A DNA stretch of 64,000 bases from Mesostigma viride (lineage: Eukaryota; Streptophyta; Mesostigmatophyceae; Mesostigmatales; Mesostigmataceae): the NCBI GenBank assembly GCA_009746045.1, contig RPFO01000667.1, forward strand, positions 5,241,719 through 5,305,718. The letters are read 5' to 3'. The notes below the pieces were generated by a model. The model saw only the letters and a program-made list of their open reading frames with translations, was not told where the DNA came from and did not search any database. Below, piece by piece: positions 18,361-30,700 of this stretch. The position numbers and the translations under genes are program-made. Position 1 is the first letter of the stretch. Each line of letters opens with the position of its first letter.

Positions 18361-20496
18361 TCATACCAGCATCTGAACGGGATCCTCCAGAGCGCCCTTG
18401 ACCGCGGCAAGGAACTTGCCCGTCGTCTCACCATCAAACACACGCTGGTCCGCCGAGACCGTCACCGTGACCTCAGTCACCGTCTCCGGCACCACCCTCC
18501 CATCCGGGCCCTCCCGCGGCACCACCCGCTTGACCCCCGCGCCGACCGCCAGAATGCACGCCTGCGGCGGGTTGATGATGGCGCTGAACTCATCAAGCCC
18601 GTACATCCCCAGGTTAGAGATCGTGGCCGTGCCGCCCTGGAACTCGTGCGGCTTGAGCTTATTCTGGCGCGCGCGCTCCGCCAGCGCCTTGACCTCCGTG
18701 GAGATCACACTGAGGCTCTTCTTGTCCGCTGACCGGACAATCGGGGTGATCAACCCCGTGTCGGTCGCGACCGCCACGCTCACGTCCACTGTCGGGTTCA
18801 CCCCGACTGCCCCCGTCGACTCGTCCCAGTACCCATTCGCCTGGGGCACCCTGGCGAGCGCCCCGGCGACAGCCTTGACCACGAAATCGTTCACCGAGAT
18901 GGCGACACCCTGCTGGGACTTGAGCTGGGCACGCAGCGCCAGCACCGCGTCCAGCCGCGCCACCGCGGACGCGCTCATGTGGGGGATGCCCGTCTTGGAG
19001 TCGAGCAGCCGGCCACCGATGATCTTGCGGATGTTTGTCGTCGGCACGTCTGAATACGCCGCCCCAGCTCCTGATGATGCTCCACCCCCGCTGGATTTCG
19101 CCTCCCCTTTCCCGTCGACGGCCCCCTTTGCTGCGCCCGCCGCCCCCACAGGGCCCCCCTTGCCAGCTGCCTCTCTCTCCTTGCCTGCAGAACCCACAGA
19201 GGATGACATCGAGGGTGCCGGTCCTCCGGTCATTGCGGACGAGGGAGCCGAGGGAGACGCTGGAGGCCTGGCAGCGCCGCTGCCAGAGGACGCTCCCCGG
19301 GCATCCACCGCCGCCAGCACGTCGCCCTTGGTAAGCACCCCCCTGGGCCCCGTCGCAGGGACGTCCCGCACGCTCAGCCCGCTCGCGTGGAGGTGCAAGC
19401 GCACGGCCGGGCCCAGCTTTCCCGGGTGCGCCGTCGCGGCTCCATGACGCAACGGACCACCCGGGGGGGCAAGGGGATGATGAGCCCCTCCAGAGCTCGG
19501 AGCGTGCGCGTGGGCCTGAGGGTCGACCGGTCCCGCATGGGGGCCGACACCTCCGACGACATAGTCTTTGAACGCAGCCACCGAGGCGGCGTCCTCGGCT
19601 ATGATGCAGATGGGTGTGCCCACGGGGATGTCCCTGGCACCCCCTGGGACGAGCAGTTTCGCGATCACCCCCGCGTCCTGGGCCTCCACCTCGAGCGTGG
19701 CCTTGTCGGTCTCCACCTCGCAGAGGACATCGCCAGCGGCGACGGCGTCGCCCGCCTGGACGCGCCACTTGGCGAGGTTGCCCTGCGTCATCGTGGGGGA
19801 CAGCGACGGCATGTCGAGCCGCGTGTGCTCGGGGAAATTGAGCAGGGGGCCCGCAGGGGGGGGGGATGCCGCAGGGACTGGAGCATGGGGGTGCTGGTGG
19901 GGGTTGGTCGGGGGGAGGGGGATGGGGGTGGGTGCACGGACGCCCTCCCCGGGAGAGGAGGAGTAGAGACGGAAGGCGGACACGTTGGCGGAGTCTTCGA
20001 CGAGAATCGCGATCGGGACGCCGACTTTGACGTTCTTGGACCCTGCAGGGACGAGGATGCGGGCCAGGTAGCCGTCCTCCTGGGCCTCCATCTCCAGGGT
20101 GGCCTTGTCCGTCTCGATCTCGCACAGGACATCGCCGGCGGCAACCCGGTCGCCCTCCTTCTTGTGCCACGTGGCCACGTTGCCCTGCGTCATGGTCGGC
20201 GACAGCGAGGGCATGGGCAGCTCGGTATGGTCGGGCAGCGCCGCTGCGGCACTAAAGGGCCGGCTAGCCCGATGGGCCCAGGGGGAGAGATGGATATGGC
20301 GGACGGAAGGCGCGGTCCAGGACCTCGGGGCGTCGCCACTCGGGGCTGCCGCATCGGCCACGTGAGAATGCGGGGCAGCAAAATCGCGACTGAAGCTTGT
20401 GACAAGACTTCTTGAGGGAGTGCGAGAGCATCTCACGGGGGCCGTAAAGCCACGTCTACATGTCACTGCCAGCATTCTGCCTGCAAAAGCCGCCAT
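18361..20496 (-). CDS. Dihydrolipoamide acyltransferase, E2 of a mitochondrial 2-oxoacid dehydrogenase (pyruvate type)
   Basis: E2 moves the acyl group from the E1-loaded lipoyl arm to CoA and forms the core of the complex in the mitochondrial matrix. The 711-residue frame is uninterrupted; I start at ATG 20496, because the five codons upstream open with TTG. Residues 1-90 are Arg/Ser/Ala-rich, fitting a transit peptide. Two lipoyl domains follow (lipoyl Lys in ETDKATLEM at 131 and ETDKATLEV at 265), each opening with MPSLSPTMTQGN. An E3/E1-binding domain spans 358-397 (RDVPATGPRGVLTKGDV), then a Gly/Ser/Ala linker, and the acyltransferase domain spans about 480-711. The catalytic DHRxxDG motif reads DQRVFDG, with Gln at 684. 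Either this enzyme tolerates the change or it acts as an E3-binding, non-catalytic E2 relative. The gene is intronless although its neighbour has many introns. Confidence 0.9.
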   Translation of the reverse strand: MAAFAGRMLAVTCRRGFTAPVRCSRTPSRSLVTSFSRDFAAPHSHVADAAAPSGDAPRSWTAPSVRHIHLSPWAHRASRPFSAAAALPDHTELPMPSLSPTMTQGNVATWHKKEGDRVAAGDVLCEIETDKATLEMEAQEDGYLARILVPAGSKNVKVGVPIAILVEDSANVSAFRLYSSSPGEGVRAPTPIPLPPTNPHQHPHAPVPAASPPPAGPLLNFPEHTRLDMPSLSPTMTQGNLAKWRVQAGDAVAAGDVLCEVETDKATLEVEAQDAGVIAKLLVPGGARDIPVGTPICIIAEDAASVAAFKDYVVGGVGPHAGPVDPQAHAHAPSSGGAHHPLAPPGGPLRHGAATAHPGKLGPAVRLHLHASGLSVRDVPATGPRGVLTKGDVLAAVDARGASSGSGAARPPASPSAPSSAMTGGPAPSMSSSVGSAGKEREAAGKGGPVGAAGAAKGAVDGKGEAKSSGGGASSGAGAAYSDVPTTNIRKIIGGRLLDSKTGIPHMSASAVARLDAVLALRAQLKSQQGVAISVNDFVVKAVAGALARVPQANGYWDESTGAVGVNPTVDVSVAVATDTGLITPIVRSADKKSLSVISTEVKALAERARQNKLKPHEFQGGTATISNLGMYGLDEFSAIINPPQACILAVGAGVKRVVPREGPDGRVVPETVTEVTVTVSADQRVFDGETTGKFLAAVKGALEDPVQMLV

Positions 20497-21777
20497 GACG
20501 TCGTAACTCAATGCTGCTCTTAAACGAGGGTGCCAATGGCATTCGGCTCCTAGGAGTAACGTGCTCCTTCTCGCAATGTCGCGCGTGCTTTACAGCAGAC
20601 AGCAGCGTGAGCGTGGCAACACGCCATTGAATCACTAAGACAACAGTATCCAATACCCAGCCCCGAGCTTATGCCAATGTACGAACTCCAGCACACTCAG
20701 CTGCCCTTGCTAGAAACTTCTTACCGTGGAGAACTAAATAATGGAATGCCAGTTACAACACAACCTTTGACGTGACTCTGCACTTGCACTGTAGGAGCAA
20801 AAGGCCGGACGCGACAATGCTTCCAGTCCTTATTAACGCCTAGGGGAAATGAGCCGACGCGTCCGGCATGTCCCGCCGAGTTGCAGAAGCTACAGCCTAC
20901 ACCGCGAAAATTCACCGTGCCCGACGTCTCCTCGTGAAATGTTTTGCAACGTGCGCGTGCATGCTGGTTTACAAGGCGAATGCCAGTACGACCAGGTCTG
21001 ACCTTGGGCGGTTGGCCCTGACCGGGTTCAGTTCAGTTGAACTTGATTCCCCAAAGGGCGGGTAACGTCTTCCAAGCGGCTCCAAGCGGACCATGTCCAC
21101 TTGCATGCAGTCAGTCTCAGAAGGTGGCCGGCTCCGTAGAGATCTGACTTCTCTTCGTTAGTTACGATCGCGTGAGTCTCGGGCTGAGGGCGGATAGAGT
21201 CCTGTCCTTCGGTACTCGCATGTAGGCGTCTAGGCGATGTTATGTATGCGCTGTTTCCTGTCGATTACCGGAACCCCAAAGAGCTCCGGAACGGTATTCG
21301 TGGCATGTCCATTTGAACCTTCCAAAATCCCAAGGCTGGCAAATCACCGGGTCCGCCATGCAGGCGTGGATAGTAGACGACCAACATTTCGGACCGGATC
21401 GAAAACATTATCTTAGACGAGTTTTCGAATGTCAACTTCCATGGCTAGGAAATTTTGCAACCCGCTCCCGGGGTTGCAGTGCGTTTTGCATGGAACAATC
21501 AGGCCGTTGGTTACACCTGAGCTGAAGAAATATCATATTTTGTATATCTTCCGTGATATCGAACCTTACTGGCATTTCTTCTGATTTCAGGATGCCTACT
21601 TATCTGTAGGCATAGTAATCTGCTAGAGAAAACAGTTGCTCACGCTTACTATCGTGAACAAGTATCTTTTGCGTATTTCCATGTATGACCGAGAAGAACG
21701 TGGTGGGATCGGGAAGCCACGCCCATGCCACGGTCGGTGGATCAATTGGCACCACCGCTGATTGACTGTCGGGCTAG
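20497..21777. other. Intergenic between E2 and formin; divergent promoters expected
   Basis: The E2 gene reads left and the formin reads right, so both promoters should lie here. I see no clear TATA box and no protein-like frame, except a possible first mini-exon of the formin at 21685-21732 (ATG, 16 codons, then a GT donor). Confidence 0.55.
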
Positions 21778-24700
21778 TCTCCACTTGGGAAAGACGTCAT
21801 GTATGGAGTCGTGCCGAAATCTACGACTTCTGCCTTGGCCGAAAGGAGGAGTAGGCTGGAGTCGTCGATACGTCGAGCAATCAATTATCTGGACTCGACC
21901 GGTAAGCTGGGGTTATATTCTCTGCGTTAAGATATCTATTTGATCTGAGGTTGTGCAAGTGTTCCGTAGCAACTTTTGGCAGCTCTCGATATGAATCTGC
22001 GCCACCTTTCACTCGTGCCAGGAAGAAAATCGTGGTGTGGTTATTGCAACCTCGCTCTCAACCAATGGTAACCTAGCGAATTCGTTGAGTTCCATGTTAC
22101 CCCCGGTTATCGTGCATTGCTGCGACATGAATAGCTCAACTCTGCCTGTGACTTTGCACCACCGTGGCGGCTCTGAATTGCAGCGGCGGATATCTCTGGA
22201 CTTTTTACGTCTCCAGCCTTGCCCAGCGACATCGCAGCGGCTCAAGAGCTATTTGAGAAAAGCGACTCCCGAGGTAATATTGTTAGATGGTATCTTATCT
22301 TGCAGTTTCTAACTTCCCTATCGTTGATTACCATACAGCGATGGACAGCTTCTTTTGACTGGCCATATTTATGAGCAGTCCCTGCTGGAAATTTAGAAGA
22401 ATTTTGGGAATTGCGTGTGTACGTGGCATATAGACTTCGGCTTCTTCCTCAAACCAGTTCCCTGTATGATTACGGCGCTATTGGCAAGCATGATTCACCT
22501 CAGAGATGGCGGATCATTTACGCATTATTTTTCTCCTAATTGTATTCTTCTCACTGCTGCAGTACAAGTTCAGGCAACACATTTTTGGTGTCGTGAATAT
22601 TGTGTAGGACATTGATTGAGCATATGCCTCTGGTAAGAGGCCACGGCAGGGAGTGGGGGGTAGAGGTTGTCATGACCCAGCCAGAACCTCATTCCAAAAT
22701 GTGGGCAAGGGACTGAATAGCTTGCTTGATGTTCCCCTGCTCCCATGCCATTTTTCTGTGTGGATGCACATTTTCTGGCCGATGTCTGTCCGAGCAGAAT
22801 TGACGGCAGGCACGGCTGGGCGTAAAGTAAACCCGCATGCGGTGGCCCACCTCCTTCTGGCATACCTGGAGGACTTTGACGACCCACTGCTGACAAGCAA
22901 GCTGCACGATGCCTTCAATGCAGCAATCAGTGAGTCCCTGCCGCAAAAGAGAAGTTACAGAATAAATCTTAAACTAATTTCCGCCGTGTTGTAGACAAGA
23001 ATTGAAGGCCTGCAGGTCGCAAGTCCGAAAGCCAGATATAACAAACGAGGAAGCCAGATATAACTAACCCTCACTGAGTGTTCCAGTTTGGTTTCATGAT
23101 GGCCGATAGTGTGCTGCCATTGCCTGGGTCTGATGATGATTGCTGTAGCAGAAAAATTTTAAGTTGACTCAACTCTGCCATATGTGGCTACAACATTTTG
23201 GATTCTGAAATGAGGCAGTTTTCAATTGGATGCCTATGATGTGTGGTTTCTAAACATGTAGTGGTAATCGTGAATGACTGCTCCACATGTCACCAAATCT
23301 CCGTATTGTCATGGATGCCGCTGATGCGCCACTGTCTGCACTGGGTTTCCTTCTCGCTGCCATTCTAAGAGTTCACTCCCTTGCCATTTCTTCGGCTTCC
23401 TTGCTTTTTGTGGGGGTGACCTTCCCTTCTCTCCATTTTCCCTTTCCACCCTCCTGCCTCTCCACCTCACAGAAATCAAGGACTTCCGATCACGGTTGTA
23501 TGTCCTGCGCCTCCTCTTGGACCGCCTGCCGGCACCAAATGCATCCCTTCTCAAGCTGCTCATGGGCTTCCTCAGCAAGCTGGTGTCGGCGGGCAGCAGT
23601 ACGGCCCACCCATCATCCCTGCACACTCTTGCCAGGGTCTTTGGCCCGCCGCTGCTCTGCCGCAGCCGCAGCAACCAGCAGTGCATGCTGCATGACGGGT
23701 AAGCTGATGAATTATTAGGCGGACAATCGGACAAGCGGATGCGTGTGGCTGTCTTATCCGAACAAGGCACAGCATGCTATTGCAGTAGGTGTACACTCAC
23801 CCCGCATCTCTGCATGGTTTGAAAGTTGTTGCCATGATACCGGGTCTCCAACCAAAGGAGCTGGTTGATTGGACTCCATGGAAATGAGAAAGTATGCTGG
23901 CCTTGGTTTCGTGGCCAAGTGTTGGCTTGACAACCTCAAGGTCGACTGGAGTTATATTGGGTCATCGCCAGAGCATGCATCATGACGATCCGTTGCTCTT
24001 TTGGATTTTATCACTAAATGGTTCACGGTTTGAAGACAAGTAAGTACATTGTGCGTAGGCACGTGGGTAATCAAGAAGTAAATGTCGTTTTCCCTGGGAG
24101 CTGGAACGTTCATGCTAGATGACCCAAAGGCGCGCTGATCAGCTTGATTTGAGTCCATTTTCCTGGGTGCCTTACTCACGGGGTGGGTGCCCGCAGGGAC
24201 AGCTCAGCCAAGGAGTCGGGCAACGTGTCCAACCTGATCGCCACGCTCATCACCGAGCGCGAATACCTGCTGCTCAAGAAGAGCGTCATCCATGGGCAGG
24301 TCGCGCCCGGTGGCATTGCTGGGCTGCGCCAGGACATTGACGACTTTGTCGCGGGCGCAAGCGCCAACAGCAGCAGCGCCATGCTCGGTGTGCGCCAGGA
24401 AGAGGACCTCATGATCTCCCTGGCTACCGCCAGGGCCGCCAGCAGCAGCAACACGAGCGGTAGCGGTTCCGCTGGGGGCCTCTTCTATGCCGGCCTGGAC
24501 CGTACTTTACAAGGCTATGCTGCTGCTGGGCACCGAGGGGATGCCTTGGATGTCTCGGCGAGCGGCGCTGGGCCGGGATCCCAGGGACCCAGCCACAGTG
24601 ATGTCCTCATGGGCATACTCCGGCACGCGGTGGGCCGGACAGGCCGGGTTGGCCCTGTAGGTGGCCAGGAAGGGCCGCCAGCAGGGGCATCCTCATCCAC

Positions 24701-27700
24701 GGTGGCTGCAGCGGAAGCTGCCCTGTTGCTGTCTGCGAATGCCCGGGGAGGAGGGGGTTCCGGTGCCACTGCTGGTGGCAGAGTTAGTGGTAGCCTGGGA
24801 TCGGGATCCAGAGGTGGCACGGCTGGTTATGCTAGCGGTGGCAACCGTGGGTCAGCGCCCTCTTCCAGCGAGGGTAACGTTGAAGCATCGTTGGCTCAGA
24901 GGGCGATCAGCCAGGGCCGGTGGGTGCCAGTGGAGGCCTACTCCAGCGCAGGAGGCAGTTCTGGGCTCGGTGCCTCAGTGGGCAGGATGCTGCCCTCAGC
25001 ATCGTCCCGCAATGGGCCGGCTGGCCCATCTGGAGGCAGCAGTGACGGCGCCTCATTGTCAATAAGTGGCCGTGACGTCGCCAAGCACGCGCACCGTGCA
25101 GACGAGGGCGACGGCGGCCATCCTCGGCCCTCCCCTGCCGCCAACACCGGCATGTCGGCATCCACTGGGGCCGGAACAGGGTCATCCACTTCCAAGCCTG
25201 GCTTCCCCCACCAGCTGCGCACGTACCAGCGGGGGGCCGTGAAGCGAGCCGGCTCTGAGATCGGGACGGCGGCCGTGGGCGTGGGTACGGCAGCCAGTAA
25301 AAAGCTTGCCACGAGAGGGATTGCGAGTAGAGCCAGCGTGGGTCCTGGCACAGGAGCCCCTGGTCGGCGACTGCCACCGTCGCGGAACCGATCCGATGTC
25401 TCCTCTTCTGAGTCCTCGGTGTCGTCCTCGTCATCCTCGTCCGCTTCCTCAGGTGACGGGCGTAAGAGGCGAGCTGCCCGCCGCCGGGCACAGCTGAGCG
25501 CATCCACACGCGCGAGGCCGGGTGGTGGCAAGGGGGTGGAAGTTGCCGGGGGGTCGGCTGCCGCTGCATTGCCATCTTCGGCAGCCGGGGGGGTAGCATC
25601 AGAGGCACGGTCGGGGAAGTCGGTTGTACGGAGCTCGAGCGATGACAAGCTGATCAAGGCTCACGGACGGCTCATGATGGGCAGCAAGGGGAAGGATGTT
25701 GGGGAAACCGCGTCCGATAAATTGCGGGCGGTGGAGGGTAGCCGAGCTGGGGTGGGGTCGGGGCCCGCAGTAGGCAGGAGCCGGAGTAGTGGACAAGCTG
25801 CAGTGGGCACCGTGGGCGACGTGGCGGTCTCTACACAACATGGCGGTTGGACTATGGTTGACCCGCATGACGCGCGCGCCGCCCCCATGGTTCGCAGGTA
25901 CGCTTCGGCTGCTCACTTTGGGTAGCAAAAGGGTAGCAAAAAGGAAAGAAAAGGGTAGCAAAAAGGGTGGAAAATAGGGTATCAAAAGGGTAGCAAAAAG
26001 GGTGTTAAAAGGGTGTAAAAAGGGTAGTGAATGGGTAGCAAAAAGGTTAGCAAAGGGGTAGCAGAGGGGTAGCAAATTGGTAGCAAAAGGGTAGCAAGGC
26101 TTGATTATGATGCCCTGTTAACATGCTGCAAGAGGGGTGCAGGTGTATGACGGTCAGGCCTTGGTTTAGCCAAACTTTTCTAGTAGCGGTCCAATATGTT
26201 GTGGGGCTGGTCTCAGCTTACTTGTTCTCCTGCAGTGAGTGCCCCGTTTGCCTTTTGTCTATGTTACAAGGGAATACATGGGTTTTGCGCACTGAAGATT
26301 ATCGGAAGGCTGCCCAGCTGCACACCAACTTTAGGAGGGCATAGTTTTTATCCATTTGTGCAGGAACCAGTATGTGCGTTGTGGCACCCTGTGGACAAGA
26401 TCACCTTACCCCCCAGGTTGCCATCCACTCCTGAAGTTACATTACCACACAGCTCCCAGTCTGCCTCCATGCATGCCACACGGGCGCCCTTACTCGTTAC
26501 TCTTCTCCCGTTGGTCTGCTCGTGCCTTTGCCCATTCCTTCCCTTTTGCTGCAGTAGCTCCCTTTATACGGTGATCCCCCCTGCGACAACCACGCGCGTC
26601 CAGCCCGGCGCCAAGCCCAGCCCAGGTGCGACCCCTCAGCGCGCCTTTGGGAGCAACACCCGCCGCCCGTCACCCACCCGGAAACGAATTTATGGCGAGT
26701 CCGCGTCCACCTTTGCGCTGTCCCCCGCTTCGGACACCTTCACCCCAGCCCCCGAGGCCGCGGCATCGCCTGATGATGACTCCCCCCTGTCCTCCCCCAC
26801 CGCAACGCTCCCCTTGGAGGCCCGCATGCGCGCCTTCTTCGCCGAGATCCCCTCCCATAAGTACCTCTCGCCGAAAGCGACGGCGTCGGGAGCCGCACAG
26901 GCCAAGGCGTGGGGCTCGTTCGCTGGCACGCCCGGGCGCAGTGACAGAGACAAGCAGAGCCCATCGGGGAGCATGTCGGCATCCCGCCGGGGGGCATCCC
27001 CGCGGTTGATGGAATTACTCCAGGCCGCCGTGGCGCGCTCGCCCCACGCGGCCAGGAAGGGCCGCTCGGGGTCGGGGATGACCCCGTTTTCCCCCAACGA
27101 CAAACCTGCTGGCAGCAAGAAGACTCCCGGGTCTGCATCGGGCTCCGGCGGGGTGGTGCCCGCAGCCAGTGCGGATGACAGCACCGACAGTGTGAGTGAT
27201 GGCGAGCGGCCTGGGCAACCGCAGATAAGGACAAAGCTAAGCCCGGCCCCGGGCGGGAAAGGAGCTGGCGCGAGGTCGAGCGTGGGAGACCGGGGGGGTG
27301 TCACCACTGCAGGCCATGGCGTCACGAAAGGTCCCCCTAATCACCATCCTCACGCCCCAGCTGCGGGTGGCCGGGGTCCAGCGGCTGGCACAGGCGATCC
27401 TGTCCCTGGGTCCGAGAGTGCAGGGCATGTCGGCCAGGCGGGTGCCCGTCTCCGGGGCCTCAACGCGGGGGATGCGGTGCTGAGCCCGCACGGGCTGGAC
27501 AGGCTGGCGATGGACATGGGAGAGGATATCACCAAGTTGTTGAACCGGATACGTGACGCAGCGGCCTCAGGTGGTGCGGGCAGTGGCAGGGGGGTGGCGG
27601 CGTCCCGTGCACGTGCCAAGGACGACAGCGACCTGTCCACGCATGGGGAACACGGGCACCATCGGAACGACTCCAGGGGTGGCCGTCTCATGGGGCGTGA

Positions 27701-30700
27701 CGGCGGCATTAGCAGCGCCATGGGGTTTGGGGAGCGGAATGCGGTGGCGTATGCCAGAATGCAGGCGGACGTGAGCCTGGCGGCGCTTGCTGCGGGGTCG
27801 CATCCAGGGGCTCTGGGCAGGCCGGATATGCCGGCTCCATCGCCTGGTGCGGAGACCGGGCTGGGGCTTTCTGCTACTGGTCGTCCCCGCGTGGTCACTA
27901 GCGCGTCTGAGCCGAAGCTGGCAGACTGGGAGAGCTCACACAGGACGGCGCAGCCGCAGGGGGCTCAAGCGCATGGGCGAGGCATGGGCGAGGCATGGCA
28001 CACGCCGGTAGGAGCAGGCCCGCGCTACGATGGCTCCCACCCGTCCTCGTCGTTGTCGCCGTTTGTCGTCACGCCCTTGGACGACTGGTCCCTGGAGCGC
28101 ACGCCGGGGGGCATGGCGGTGGATGCGCTGGGAAGGGAGGTGTCCCTGACGCCCCCGTCCGCTTATGCCAGTACTAGGCATGGCGGTGCAAGCTCCCTGC
28201 CCCAGGGAACAAGCACAACCCAAGCGTCGAGTGGACCCGGGTACTTCGGGGCTTTATCGGAACGAGCGGGAGCCTCCGGGGCAGGCAGCAGTGGCCGCGC
28301 GGATGCCAGCGCTCTCGCCGGCGGCAGCATGGAGGGAGGCATGATGCCCCCGTGGGAGCCCGGGCCATCCCCGATGAGCGTCCTTAAAGGTCCCGCCCTG
28401 CTCAGCCCTCGCAAGGGCACCCGGAGCACGGGCGCACAGGCGGGACCCGAGGACAGCCGGTCCTCTTGGTCGCAAGGGGGGGATGTCACGGAGGACTCGG
28501 ACTCGGACGCGAGCTATCTGCGAGGGAGCCAGGAGGGTGCGGTCGGGGGCGGCTGGGTGCTCTCATCGTGGTCCCAGGGTGTCACGGCGGCCGCGGTTGC
28601 CAGTGGCCGCTCGGTGCCCGCGTACGCTCGGTCCTGGAACGGAGCCAGCCGTGCGGGCAGTGACGTGGAGGAGGGGAGCTCGCATGGGCGGGGCGGGGCT
28701 GGGGGCGACCGTTTCGTAGGTACGGATGATGGGTCATGGGGCTCAGGGGCAGCGGGGGTGGCGACGGCGGCATCGGTGCATCGGTCATGGAGCGACGTTA
28801 TTCTTCATGGTGGGGATGAGGAGGATCCGGCGGGGGGGGATGAGGGAGACATGCGCGCACGAGTCGACACCGCAGAAGGGCAGCATCCTGGCATTGGCAT
28901 GCTCTCCCCTGCCAGGGACGCGTTCGTGGGTGCCGAAGGGGGCGCCATGCGCAGGCAAGGATCGCCGGGCAGCCCCCGGTCACGCCGGCGGACAAATAGT
29001 AGGGACGGAGCCAGCCCCGCGGATGCTGGCGGCCGGCACGGCAAGGGCCCACGGCAGCAGCGTCTCTTTCTGGCGGCGCAGATGGCGGCGTTGTCGTCGG
29101 ACGCGGGGAGCGAGTTCTCTGGGGAGGAGAGTGATGCAGGTGGCGGGATGACGCCGAAGATGAGGGCCGTTATGGGAGTTGGAGGTGGTGGCGGGCGACA
29201 GGAGATACCAATTTCCCCGTCCATGTGGGACGGTCGGCGCCATTGGGAGGCCGGAATCGCCCCCGGTGTGCGACCAGGAGGGGAATGGGACCAAGGGGGA
29301 GTGGGCGGTGGCGCGGAGGGCATTCGGAATGCTGGCGAACCAAGGGGAGGTTTGTCGCCACCATCTGGCAAGCGGCCGCCAAAGACGCCCCCGAACACGC
29401 GGCCCCCTCTCATGGAGGCGGCGACGCGTGCGTTGCCGCTTCTGGTGACCACACGGACGCTCGATGACGAGGACATGTACTGCGATGACAGCGCTGTGGA
29501 CGATGGCGGCGTGGGCGGTGGGTATGAAGTGGACCCCAAATTGTCCGTCGCAGGTCATGCTGGCGATGGCGACCTGTTTGGGGACAGCAGTGTGATTGAC
29601 GGCCGCGCCTCATTTGAGTCAGCGTTTGGCGTGAGCGAGGACGGCATCGGCGCGTATGACAGCGACGGGAATGTCCGCTGGGATGGGCCGGATGGGCCGG
29701 ACAACGTGCCTGGCCCTGGCAAACGCCACGGTGGAATGGCGACGGCCAGTTTCACGAATGCACGCCCTAGCCTTCTGGACGGCGAGAGCACGCCTAGCAC
29801 GGGCATGATGACCCCCCGCCGCACGCAGCAGTGGTGGGGCCGTAGCTTCAAGCTCCCCGTGGAGGCGCTGCGGCAGGGTACGCCCTCGCCGATGTCACCC
29901 ATGGCCGGCCGTTCCCTGTGGGAGCACCATGACCCGTTCTCGGCATCGCCCGCGAGGGATGTGGCGCCATCGCGGGACATCGCGGGCGCGGGTGCGGGGG
30001 AGGGCGCAGAGCTTGCGACGAGGGGGCTTGAGGGTCCAGGCATGCGGTTATTCGAGGATGGCAACCGAGGGGATGCGGATGACGCCATGGAGGGCGCCCA
30101 GGGTGGCACTAGTCAGTTCAGCCAGCCATGGGGGGACTCGAACCGAGGCCGCATGCTTATGGCCAGCCGACAACAGGCCGCGCAGCAATCGCCGGGGCCA
30201 AGGCGGACGTCCTTTGGGAAGAGCCGGTTGGCAGGAGGACAGTTGGGCACATCAAGGCTGGGCGAAGGTGACACCGCTTGTTTTGTTCCAGAATCGACCG
30301 TTGAAGGACCGGGGGCAGATGGGGGGGACCGATTGGGAAGCGCCGCGGTGGGTAGCTATTCTGGGCGCTCGCCAGGGGCAAGTAGCGGGTACCAGGCAGG
30401 CAGCTGGGAGGCAGGTGGCGTGGAGAGCAGGACTCCTGGTGCCGATAACCGGCCTGTCATGGGGCTACCCGTGGAAGGTGTCATGGCGGATGCCAGTTTC
30501 AGGACTCCGGCGGGCCAAGGCAGCGGCGGCAATGCAGCGGGTGCAAATGCCAGGAGTGCTGGTGGGTCGGGCACGCGTGTGAAAGGCCGGATGCCTATCG
30601 AGCTCTGGGTTGATGACCTTGACAGTTTGTTCCAGTCGGACGAGGAGTCAGGGTACCTGGGTGGGCCGGGGATCCCCATCCCTTTCCTCACGCCGCCCCA

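Noticed and set aside
18659-20170. Long frame of 503 codons overlapping the E2 gene
   Set aside because: It is a shifted-frame shadow of the lipoyl and catalytic domains, with biased Gly/Arg/Pro composition and no domain of its own.
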